In this document: positions 29,172-35,917 of the stretch, piece by piece | How the letters are laid out: every line of letters starts with the position of its first letter | How positions within the stretch are numbered: the first letter of the stretch is position 1 | Assembly (NCBI GenBank): GCA_002839995.1 | Contig: PGZC01000019.1 | Span: 1 to 50,458, forward strand | Source of the DNA: Gammaproteobacteria bacterium HGW-Gammaproteobacteria-4 | Lineage (GTDB): Bacteria > Pseudomonadota > Gammaproteobacteria > Xanthomonadales > Xanthomonadaceae | Reading direction: 5' to 3' | DNA: 50,458 nt | Made by a program: the position numbers and the translations under genes | Notes under the pieces: model-generated | Database searches by the model: none | Told to the model about the DNA's origin: nothing | Seen by the model: the letters and a program-made list of their open reading frames with translations, nothing else

Positions 29172-29837
29172 TTCCTTTGGCGATCGACGGTGGACGGACG
29201 TGCGTATCGCGACGCCGCGGCATCACGATGCGTGCAGACTGGTCTCAGCGTGGTCGCAGAACCTTACGAAAACCTGACGGATTGCAAGTACTTGACGCAT
29301 CAGGCCGGCGCGCGGCGCTGCCGCGGCAAGCCCGCCGATCACAGCCTTGTTTTCAGCCCATTCCCCGTGCATAAAGAGGCCGCACAAGACTGAACGGGTG
29401 CGCGGTTTCGGCGATATGTCGGGCCGATGCGAGGTCTTGGACCCGTTTCCGGCCTGTTATGGCCGGACGAAGGATGCGCAGGCTGTGCCATAGCAGTCGC
29501 GCGATACACAGAGGGCCGGTTTTTCCGCGACGGCGGGCCATCCAGCGGAACTTCGCTGCGCTTGGTCGGCCGCTGTGCGAAACACGCTTCGCTCGGTCGC
29601 CCACAGGGTGGGCTCCTACAGTTAGCGCGGTCGCTGTGCGACACACGCTTCGCTCGGTCGCCTACAGGGTGGGCTCCTACAGTTAGCGCGGTCGCTGTGC
29701 GACACACGCTTCGCTCGGTTGCCCACAGGGTGGGCTCCGACAGGGCGAGATCGACGTGCGTTTGTAGGAGCCCACCCTGTGGGCGACAGGCGTTGATCGC
29801 GACGATTGCACGAGGTTGCCCGCGCTCAGTCGCGACG
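29172..29837. repeat. Non-coding region with a REP-A tandem array (61-bp period)
   Basis: No gene seen. Three direct copies of a 61-bp unit begin with CACGCTTCGCTCGG at 29583, 29644 and 29705. Each carries a minus-orientation REP-A (29596-29619, 29657-29680, 29718-29741), and the first two also carry the spacer AGTTAGCGCGGTCGCTGTGC. A plus-orientation REP-A (29764-29787) closes the array as an inverted partner. The region 29172-29580 shows nothing recognisable. Confidence 0.85.
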
Positions 29838-32800
29838 TTAGCGTGGCTCGGGCTTGGGCGAGCCCGGCGTCGCGGCAAGCAGGGCGAGGAACTCGGGGTG
29901 GCGATAGCCGATGCTCTCGAGCCAGGCGATGCGCTCGGCGACCGCAGCGCCATGCCCGAGCAGCCACTGCGCACTCAGCCACGGCACCAGCAGGTCGGTG
30001 TCGTTCGAGGTGGCGGCGTCGCGCGCGGCAAGCAGGACACTGACTCGCTCCCAGTCGGCGCGTGCCGCTGCGCTCTCGCCGCGCCGAGCGAGCCAGCGGC
30101 CGCGCGCGATCAAGGCCCCAGCCAATGCAATCGTGGAATACACATCCTGCGGCGTTTGCTCGGCGATGGCTTGCAGATCGACGACGACCCGGTCGAGGGT
30201 CGCGTGATCGGTCGTGCTGCGATCCGGGCGCGTGGCAATATGCATGCGAATCTGCGCATCCACACGCCGCCATTGCGGCATCGGTTCCGCGCTGGCCAGC
30301 AACTCGGCCGACAGCGTCTGCGCCGCCAGCAGGTGGCTGCTGACGCGTGCCGGTGCCGCGCTGGCCTCAGCGATCCGCGCTGCCTCCAGGTGTGCGTAGG
30401 CCAGATCGCGCCGCCACAGCAAATTGCCCGGTTCAAGCGCGATTAGAGCCACCAAACGCTCAATGCCCTCGTCGATCATTGCGCGCGCCTGCGGCAGCCG
30501 GCCCAGTTTCAGTTCGACGCTGGCACCGCTGTGCAAGGCGAGCGCGAACCGATCTTCCCATGCGCGCGCCTCGGGGCGCTCGGCGATCAGCTCGCGCAGC
30601 ATGTGCACGACTTCGGTATAGCCTTCTGCAGCTTCGCGAAGGCGCCCGTCGGCCGCATCGGCGCTGGCGACCCAACTGAGGGTGTTAATCAGATCGAAAC
30701 GCAGGCTGGCATCGTCTGGCCCCTGCACGAGCGCGGCGCGTTTGAGCTCGGCCGAGCGTGTGAACAGCGGCAGCGCGGCGTCGCTGCGCCCTTGGCGCAG
30801 TGCCAGCGCGCCGAGATTGTTCAGGGCATAGGACAGCTCCACTAGCCATTTCGGGTTGGTCGGCTCGATCTGGATCAGGCGCTCGCTGCTGGCCAGATAC
30901 GCCTGCCAATACCGGCGCGTTTCGTCGAGGCGGCGCTGTTCGAAATAGTAATAGCCCAGCCAGTACGCGGCGATGCCGGATTCGGCCAGGGCGGCGGTGG
31001 AGTCAGGAGCCTGGGCAACGGCGCGCTGTGCCGCAGCCACCGCGCGCTCGAACGTGGGCAGCGCTTCTTTGCGCTGTTCCTGCGCCATCAGCACCTCGCC
31101 GATGGTGCGCAGGGCGCGCGAGTGGTTGATCAGATCCTCGGTGCGCATCGCCGCGGTCGACTGATGTTCGAGGTAGGACAGGGCCTGGTCACCGATGCCG
31201 GACAGCAGCTTCAGGTTGCCGAGCGGGCGCAGGCGGTCGGCGAGGTCGACCAGCATGAAATCGGCCAGGCGCAGCGCCTCCTCGCGATGCTGTTCGGCTT
31301 CGCGCCGGGCGTGCTGCGCGCTGAGCGCGAACAGCACCGAAACGACACTGGCCGCAAGCAGCGCGACGAGGGCGCCGACGCGTAGCCGGCGCGCGAAGCG
31401 GAGCTGGCGCTCACAGGCGGCGAGAAAGGCGCGCTCGTCGTCGGACAGGGTAGTGCCCGGATCACCCGCCGCCTCGCGCGCCTCGTTCAGCGGCTGCCCG
31501 GGATTGAGCAGGAAGTCGGCACTGCGCCCCTCTTCGACCCAGCGTGCGGTGGCGCGGCGCAGGCGGGCGCGCGCTTGCAGCAGGCGGCGGTTGTCGGCGA
31601 TCCATTCGCGCGCACGCGGCCATTGCCGCAGCAGCGCTTCGTGCGCCACCCCGAACACCGGTCGCCCATGCTGCAACTCGCCCACGAACAGGCGCGCGCA
31701 GACGAAGGTCTCGGCCAGTTGCCGCGCCGACTCGTCCGCGAGCGTCGACCAGTACACGCTCTGCGCACTGATCGCTTCGCTGTCGGGCTGCACCACCACC
31801 AGCAAGGCGAGGACGTGATCGAGGCTCTCGCGCGCCGGCGCGGGCAGGCTGGCGAATACTTCCTCGGCGCGATGCGCGAGCGCGCCAACCAGGCCACCGA
31901 TCGCGCGATAGCTGCGAAAGGTCAGTTCGCCGGCCTCGGTGCGTCGCTCGTACAGGGTGTGCAGTGCGTGCTGCAACAGCGGCAGCGCATCGGCGTGCTC
32001 AAGCGCCGCATCGCGCAGGGTGTCATCCAGACGCGCCGCGGTGTCGGGGTCTTCCTCGAACACCAGGCCGGCGAGCATCGCCGGCGCCCGGATGATCTGC
32101 GCGATATCGCCGGCACGCGGGGTCAGCACATCGACGTGGCCGTCACTGGCCTTGAGTTCGGCCAGGCCCGGCAGGGCGTCGATCAGGCGCGGATAGAAGT
32201 CGCTGCGCGCAATCATCACCACCGCCACGTTCGCGCAATCGCACAACCGCGCCAATACCCGCCAGAACGCCGCGCGTTCGCGCTGGTCGATCGCGGGTGA
32301 AGCAACCAGGGCTTCACCGTGGTCGAGGATCAACAGCAAGTGCGCATAAGGCCCCATCGGCGCACTGCGACGGCGCACGGCCTCGGCGAGTACGTCGCCC
32401 ACTTGCTCGGGGTGCTGACGGAGCATGCCGGCGAGATCGGCGACCGGGCCGGGCGGGAATACCGGCCGACCGTCGAGCGACCAGCACGACAGTGCTGCGG
32501 CCAGTTGCAACAGCACGTCGCCACCGTGGCAACCGGCGAGATCGCAATACGCCACCGCCAACGCCTGCAAACCATCGAAACCGCCTTCTCGCTTCAACAG
32601 GGGTTCCGCGCCGGCGCGCAGCAGCGAGGTCTTGCCGCAACCGCTGGAACCCACCAGCAACACGAACCGGCGCTGGCTGTCGATCTGCCGGCGCAGCGCG
32701 GTCAGCAGCTTCGCTGTCATCCGGCTGCGCCCGAAGAACACCTCGGCGTGGCGATCGTCAAATGCGCTGAGCCCGACGTACGGGTTGCCGTGCGTCCACG

Positions 32801-33185
32801 GCCCGGCAACCATGGGCGCACGCCGATAGTCGTCCGGGAACAGCACCTTGGCGATCAGCCGATAGCCGCGCTTGCGGATCGTCTCGATGTAGGTCGGGTT
32901 GCGGCTGCTGTCGCCGATCAGGCGGCGCAGGTGCGCGATGGCGCGATGCACCGGGTTGTCGCTGTAGAAGGAACCGCGCCAGACCTCGATCAGCAATTGA
33001 TCGGCACTGACCACTTCGCCGGCATGTTCGGCGAGAGCGATCAGCACTTCCATCAGCCGCGGCTCAAGCGAAATCTCGCGTTCACCGGCAACCAGGGTGA
33101 GGCGCTCGGGCACGATCAGCAGCGCGCCGATGCGGAATTGGCTCACCGAAGCCAGTGATTGAATGCGTGCCGAACGCTGCGCCAT
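29838..33185 (-). CDS. wHTH / STAND-NTPase / transmembrane / TPR regulator
   Basis: 1115 residues. The ATG at 33185 is chosen for AGAGG six bases upstream; the frame is open for 22 more codons. Domains: an OmpR/PhoB-type winged helix (~15-115, with AIAHLRRLIGD and IRKRGYRL), then a STAND-type NTPase (nSTAND1-like) with Walker A GSSGCGKTSLL (~178) and a Walker-B-like hydrophobic strand HLLLILDHGE (~275). One transmembrane helix (VGALVALLAASVVSVLFAL, ~600-620) is followed by a C-terminal TPR-rich region (~650-1060). The layout resembles a CadC/ToxR-like one-component membrane regulator with an added signal-transducing ATPase. STAND proteins often act as ligand-triggered switches. Ligand and regulon are unknown. 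Confidence 0.88.
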   Translation of the reverse strand: MAQRSARIQSLASVSQFRIGALLIVPERLTLVAGEREISLEPRLMEVLIALAEHAGEVVSADQLLIEVWRGSFYSDNPVHRAIAHLRRLIGDSSRNPTYIETIRKRGYRLIAKVLFPDDYRRAPMVAGPWTHGNPYVGLSAFDDRHAEVFFGRSRMTAKLLTALRRQIDSQRRFVLLVGSSGCGKTSLLRAGAEPLLKREGGFDGLQALAVAYCDLAGCHGGDVLLQLAAALSCWSLDGRPVFPPGPVADLAGMLRQHPEQVGDVLAEAVRRRSAPMGPYAHLLLILDHGEALVASPAIDQRERAAFWRVLARLCDCANVAVVMIARSDFYPRLIDALPGLAELKASDGHVDVLTPRAGDIAQIIRAPAMLAGLVFEEDPDTAARLDDTLRDAALEHADALPLLQHALHTLYERRTEAGELTFRSYRAIGGLVGALAHRAEEVFASLPAPARESLDHVLALLVVVQPDSEAISAQSVYWSTLADESARQLAETFVCARLFVGELQHGRPVFGVAHEALLRQWPRAREWIADNRRLLQARARLRRATARWVEEGRSADFLLNPGQPLNEAREAAGDPGTTLSDDERAFLAACERQLRFARRLRVGALVALLAASVVSVLFALSAQHARREAEQHREEALRLADFMLVDLADRLRPLGNLKLLSGIGDQALSYLEHQSTAAMRTEDLINHSRALRTIGEVLMAQEQRKEALPTFERAVAAAQRAVAQAPDSTAALAESGIAAYWLGYYYFEQRRLDETRRYWQAYLASSERLIQIEPTNPKWLVELSYALNNLGALALRQGRSDAALPLFTRSAELKRAALVQGPDDASLRFDLINTLSWVASADAADGRLREAAEGYTEVVHMLRELIAERPEARAWEDRFALALHSGASVELKLGRLPQARAMIDEGIERLVALIALEPGNLLWRRDLAYAHLEAARIAEASAAPARVSSHLLAAQTLSAELLASAEPMPQWRRVDAQIRMHIATRPDRSTTDHATLDRVVVDLQAIAEQTPQDVYSTIALAGALIARGRWLARRGESAAARADWERVSVLLAARDAATSNDTDLLVPWLSAQWLLGHGAAVAERIAWLESIGYRHPEFLALLAATPGSPKPEPR

Positions 33186-33320
33186 GCCGTGCCTCTTCCC
33201 CGATGCATTCAGATGCGCGAATCCACGCGCCGCCGATCGATGCCTGAGCATACCTGTTGTGGCAGGAAAGCCGGAGTGCCGGGGGTTGGCCTTGCGACGC
33301 GTATCCCGGAGCCAGCCTGG

Positions 33321-33398
33321 GCGATGAGCAGCGGATGGAGTGTCGGAGCGAAAGCAACGACCTGTCGATTGCCCTGCTTCGCTACCACTACCGACCGG
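33321..33398 (+). pseudogene. Relic of a yoeB toxin gene (3' end only)
   Basis: The frame reads GDEQRMECRSESNDLS then IALLRYHYRP. It matches the C-terminus of the intact YoeB at 33829-34083 (SDEHRMVYRIENNDLL, IAQLRYHY), including the catalytic HY end, but the stop codon is mutated (TGA to CGA). Similarity continues for ~85 bp past the gene end (33399-33484 against 34081-34161), including GTGAACGAGCAAGGCG. The 5' part of the gene is absent. Confidence 0.8.
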
Positions 33399-33484
33399 CG
33401 CGGGTGAACGAGCAAGGCGTGAGCCTCAGGATCAGCTTTATTGCATGCACTGGTCGCGCCCGTATTCAACCCTGCCGGACACGC

Positions 33485-33514
33485 GTTGTTGCGGCAAAGC
33501 TGGACTCGACCCTG
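33485..33514 (+). repeat. TA-island boundary element, copy 1 (degenerate)
   Basis: GTTGTTGCGGCAAAGCTGGA then CTCGACCCTG. It matches copy 3 (35063-35092) at about 23 of 30 positions. It lies between the yoeB relic block and the yefM promoter. Confidence 0.55.
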
Positions 33515-33525
33515 AAGCCGAGCGT

Positions 33526-33566
33526 TTGCCATGAGCTCAACGCAGTTGTACAATAACGCGTACAAC
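33526..33566 (+). promoter_or_regulatory. yefM-yoeB promoter with embedded operator palindrome
   Basis: -35 TTGCCA (33526-33531), 17-bp spacer, -10 TACAAT (33549-33554). The -10 is inside a perfect inverted repeat, GTTGTAC - 8 bp - GTACAAC (33545-33566). E. coli YefM binds TGTACA-containing palindromes, so this is very probably the autoregulatory operator. The start codon follows at 33581. Confidence 0.75.
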
Positions 33567-33580
33567 AAACGGACGACACC

Positions 33581-33832
33581 ATGGACGCAATCTCCTACAG
33601 CGCTGCCCGCGCCAACCTGGCCAAGACCATGGATCGTGTGTGCGAGGACCACGAGCCGCTGATCATCACGCGCAACGCCGAGCAGTCTGTTGTGATGCTT
33701 TCGCTGGACGACTACAAGGCATTGGAAGAAACCGCTTACCTGCTGCGCAGCCCAGCCAACGCCAAGCGCCTTCTCGCGGCGATCGCCCAACTCGCCGCCG
33801 GCAAAGGCAGCGAACGGGAACTGGGCAAGTGA
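33581..33832 (+). CDS. yefM: Antitoxin YefM (Phd/YefM family)
   Basis: 83 residues. The N-terminal Phd/YefM DNA-binding fold is clear (ISYSAARANLAKTMDRVCED, then LIITRNAEQSVVMLSLDDYK), followed by a helical tail that wraps the toxin (LLRSPANAKRLLAAI). It neutralises YoeB and represses its own operon. The stop codon overlaps the toxin start (GTGA), so the two are translationally coupled. Confidence 0.96.
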   Translation: MDAISYSAARANLAKTMDRVCEDHEPLIITRNAEQSVVMLSLDDYKALEETAYLLRSPANAKRLLAAIAQLAAGKGSERELGK

Positions 33833-34083
33833 GGTTGATCTTCTCGGACGCGGCGTGGGACGACTATCGGTATTGGCACAAGCACGACCGCAAGATGATG
33901 GAACGGATCAACAAACTCATCCGGGAGGTAAAGCGCTCGCCGTTCTCCGGTGCAGGCAAGCCAGAACCCCTGAAGCATGCGTTGTCGGGCTTCTGGTCAC
34001 GTCGCATCAGCGATGAGCACCGGATGGTCTATCGGATCGAAAACAACGACCTGTTAATTGCCCAACTTCGCTACCACTACTGA
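33829..34083 (+). CDS. yoeB: Toxin YoeB, ribosome-dependent mRNA endonuclease
   Basis: 84 residues, the family length. It cleaves mRNA in the ribosomal A site when YefM is degraded. Conserved residues are visible: the Glu in KPEPLK, the Arg pair in WSRRI, and the C-terminal catalytic His-Tyr of LRYHY. The GTG start overlaps the yefM stop by four bases. A broken copy of its 3' end lies upstream at 33321-33398. Confidence 0.96.
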   Translation: MRLIFSDAAWDDYRYWHKHDRKMMERINKLIREVKRSPFSGAGKPEPLKHALSGFWSRRISDEHRMVYRIENNDLLIAQLRYHY

Positions 34084-34161
34084 CCGGCGTGCGTGAACGA
34101 GCAAGGCGCGAGCCTCATAGCTTCGTTGCATTCCCTGGCCACGCCCATATTTGACCGACAC

Positions 34162-34185
34162 GATGCTACGGTTCCAGACGTGACG
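34162..34185 (+). repeat. TA-island boundary element, copy 2 (degenerate)
   Basis: GATGCTAC-6-AGAC-1-TGAC matches copies 3 and 4 at GATGCTAC, AGAC and TGAC with identical spacing. It lies ~80 bp after yoeB and ends the block shared with the relic. Confidence 0.45.
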
Positions 34186-34303
34186 TTCCTAATGTCACGC
34201 GACGCGTGTCAACGCACCGTAACCTGCCGCATCACGATCTGCCGTTGGAGGTCACCGCGGCGGCGGCATGCAACATTAGAGGGCCTTACCCCGGCGCCGC
34301 GCG

Positions 34304-34738
34304 TCAAAGCGGCTGCGTGCCCGGCAGCCGTTGTGCCGGACGGTCGAAGGTGTACGTCTTGCCGTTGTGCTGCCCCAGCACACTCAAAGTCGCTGCAGCC
34401 TTGCGCACGATCAGGGCGTCGGCAAAGTCGGCCGTTCGGGTGCCATTCGCGGTCTTTACGGCCGGCGCCTCGGCGTAGTCGCATAGCGCCGCCCACACCA
34501 CGTCCCGGTTCTCGAACTGCACGTTCGGTTCCTCGAACAGACTGATGATTGCGGCAACCACATCGTCGCGGCTTGCGGCGTAGCGCTTGCCGGAAAGCGT
34601 CCAGGCGACTTCGGCCAGCACCACGTCGGTGACGAGAATCAACGTCTCCTTCTCGAACAGAACGTTGACCCGTGCGGCCTGGATCAGGTCGTCTTGCAGC
34701 AGACGACGCAGGATCACGTTCGTATCGACCGCGATCAC
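34304..34738 (-). CDS. vapC: PIN-domain toxin, VapC type
   Basis: 144 residues. VapC toxins cleave specific RNAs such as tRNA or rRNA loops with Mg2+. The acidic PIN residues are in place: Asp5 (VDTNVILR), Glu43 (LAEVAWTL) and Asp104/Asp107 (ADFADALI). The gene overlaps its AbrB-type antitoxin by four bases (34735-34738). It runs opposite to yefM-yoeB and to DUF433. The C-terminus extends a little beyond the core fold. Confidence 0.92.
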   Translation of the reverse strand: MIAVDTNVILRRLLQDDLIQAARVNVLFEKETLILVTDVVLAEVAWTLSGKRYAASRDDVVAAIISLFEEPNVQFENRDVVWAALCDYAEAPAVKTANGTRTADFADALIVRKAAATLSVLGQHNGKTYTFDRPAQRLPGTQPL

Positions 34739-35001
34739 GCCGAGCCGCGCCGAGGCGTAGAGGCCGGTCCAGCGCGCCGCGCTGCGGTCGCAATTGCGCT
34801 GTCGCGCGACGCTTCCTCGGAGTAGCGGCGGTCGGCCTTCAGGTGCTTGAGCACGCCGGCACTCCGCCCCTTGGCTTGCTTGAGGATCGTGATATGACCA
34901 TGGTGCTCGACAATATCGAGATCATCGCCCGGCACGACGGCCAGACGGTCACAGAGTTCCTTGGGCAACGTCACCTGGCGCTTCGGGCTCAGAACGGGCA
35001 T
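34735..35001 (-). CDS. vapB: AbrB/MazE-type (SpoVT-AbrB) antitoxin of the VapC partner
   Basis: 88 residues. A swapped-hairpin AbrB DNA-binding domain spans ~1-45 (MPVLSPKRQVTLPKELCDRL and GDDLDIVEHHGHITILK); the rest is a basic, presumably disordered toxin-binding tail. It neutralises VapC and represses its promoter. The ATG at 35001 directly begins the AbrB fold; the longer frame upstream (to 35040) runs through the operator. Confidence 0.9.
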   Translation of the reverse strand: MPVLSPKRQVTLPKELCDRLAVVPGDDLDIVEHHGHITILKQAKGRSAGVLKHLKADRRYSEEASRDSAIATAARRAGPASTPRRGSA

Positions 35002-35008
35002 GATGGGC

Positions 35009-35060
35009 TCTTTACTATGTAACCGGTAGTAAAGATACATCCAGCTTTGTTGTCAGGCAA
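35009..35060 (-). promoter_or_regulatory. vapBC promoter and operator
   Basis: A perfect inverted repeat, TCTTTACTA - 9 bp - TAGTAAAGA (35009-35035), lies 8 bp before the antitoxin start and is the likely operator. On the minus strand a -35 TTGCCT (35060-35055) and a -10 TATCTT (35037-35032), 17 bp apart, overlap it. Confidence 0.7.
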
Positions 35061-35062
35061 GT

Positions 35063-35092
35063 GTTGATGCTACAAAGCTAGACCTGACCCCG
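35063..35092 (+). repeat. TA-island boundary element, copy 3
   Basis: GTTGATGCTACAAAGCTAGA then CCTGACCCCG. It lies between the divergent vapBC and DUF433 promoters and is nearly identical to copy 4 (35786-35815). Confidence 0.75.
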
Positions 35093-35104
35093 GGCCCACC
35101 CTCG

Positions 35105-35126
35105 GATCGGTATACTGTCCGATCAC
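35105..35126 (+). promoter_or_regulatory. Possible promoter/operator of the DUF433-DUF5615 pair
   Basis: A TATACT -10 (35111-35116) sits inside a short inverted repeat GATCGG ... CCGATC (35105-35110/35119-35124). No good -35 is seen. The SD GGAGG is at ~35138. Confidence 0.35.
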
Positions 35127-35150
35127 CCCGATCAGCGTGGAGGCGAAGTG

Positions 35151-35378
35151 ATGAGCCATCATGATCGCATCACCCTCGAACCCGGCAAGCGCGGCGGCAA
35201 GCCATGCATTCGCGGCATGCGAATCACGGTCTACGACGTGCTCGACTGGATGGCGCAGGGTATGACCGAGCAGCAGATCGTCGAGGACTACCCGGAATTG
35301 GTGGTCGAGGACATTCGCGCATGTCTCGCTTTTGCCGCCGACCGCGAGCATCGGCTGACCGTCGTTCACAGCAATTGA
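35151..35378 (+). CDS. DUF433-family putative antitoxin
   Basis: 75 residues. Typical DUF433 sequence: ITLEPGKRGGKPCIRGMRIT (~8-27), then a HTH-like helical part (VYDVLDWMAQGMTEQQIVED). Such proteins are paired with DUF5615 PIN-like proteins and predicted to be antitoxins. SD GGAGG is 7 bases before ATG 35151; an in-frame GTG is directly upstream. The partner starts 10 bp after the stop. Confidence 0.9.
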   Translation: MSHHDRITLEPGKRGGKPCIRGMRITVYDVLDWMAQGMTEQQIVEDYPELVVEDIRACLAFAADREHRLTVVHSN

Positions 35379-35388
35379 CGGGTCGCAC

Positions 35389-35721
35389 TTGAAGCTGTTG
35401 CTCGATCAGAATCTGTCGCGCCGGATGCTGGCGGATTTGGCGCCCGCGTTCCCCGGGTCCAGTCAAGTTCAGCTACTTGGCCTGGAGTCTGCCGACGACA
35501 AGCTGCTCTGGCGCTATGCCAAGGATCACGGCTTCATGATCGTCACGCTGGACTCGGACTTCCACGAGTTGGCGACGCTTTACGGCTCGCCACCCAAGAT
35601 CGTGTGGCTCAAGTGCGGCAATCGACCGCGCTGGTATGTCACCGGGCTACTGCTCAAGCAACGCGAACGGATCGATGCCTTCGGCGACGATTCGGGCGCT
35701 TCGGTGTTGGAGATTTACTGA
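35389..35721 (+). CDS. DUF5615 PIN-like putative toxin
   Basis: 110 residues from a TTG start. The N-terminal strand carries the PIN-like acidic residue (KLLLDQNLS, Asp6), and a second acidic cluster follows in VTLDSDFHEL (~62-70); the end is VLEIY. The family is classed with PIN-like nucleases and co-occurs with DUF433, so a type II toxin is inferred. Activity has little direct support in the family as far as I know. Nearly identical 30-bp elements lie on both sides of the gene pair. Confidence 0.88.
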   Translation: MKLLLDQNLSRRMLADLAPAFPGSSQVQLLGLESADDKLLWRYAKDHGFMIVTLDSDFHELATLYGSPPKIVWLKCGNRPRWYVTGLLLKQRERIDAFGDDSGASVLEIY

Positions 35722-35785
35722 CGCAAGCCTCCGCGGCGACAGTCAGAGCCCGCAGGATGGTTTCGGCGATGGTCATACCGTTCGG

Positions 35786-35815
35786 CGTGATGCTACAAAG
35801 CAAGACCTGACCCCG
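35786..35815 (+). repeat. TA-island boundary element, copy 4
   Basis: GATGCTACAAAGCAAGACCT then GACCCCGAGCCC (from 35789). It differs from copy 3 by very few bases over the shared core. A short echo (CTGACCCCGAGCCCC) follows at 35823-35837. It lies after DUF5615 and marks the end of the island. Confidence 0.75.
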
Positions 35816-35845
35816 AGCCCCCCTGACCCCGAGCCCCGCTTTTTT

Positions 35846-35869
35846 GTAGGAGCCCACCCTGTGGGCGAC
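35846..35869 (+). repeat. REP-A copy between the TA island and putA
   Basis: GTAGGAGCCCACC then CTGTGGGCGAC, an exact REP-A unit, preceded by a short T-run. It may act as a boundary hairpin between the convergent DUF5615 and putA genes. Confidence 0.85.
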
Positions 35870-35917
35870 GGGTGGTGCGTCGCGGGCTCGGGTCGCGCAC
35901 AGGGTGCGCCGCTGCGA

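Noticed and set aside
33485-35815. Integron attC sites between TA modules
   Set aside because: The shared element lacks a clear GTTRRRY / RYYYAAC pair and no integron integrase is seen; kept only as an undefined boundary element.
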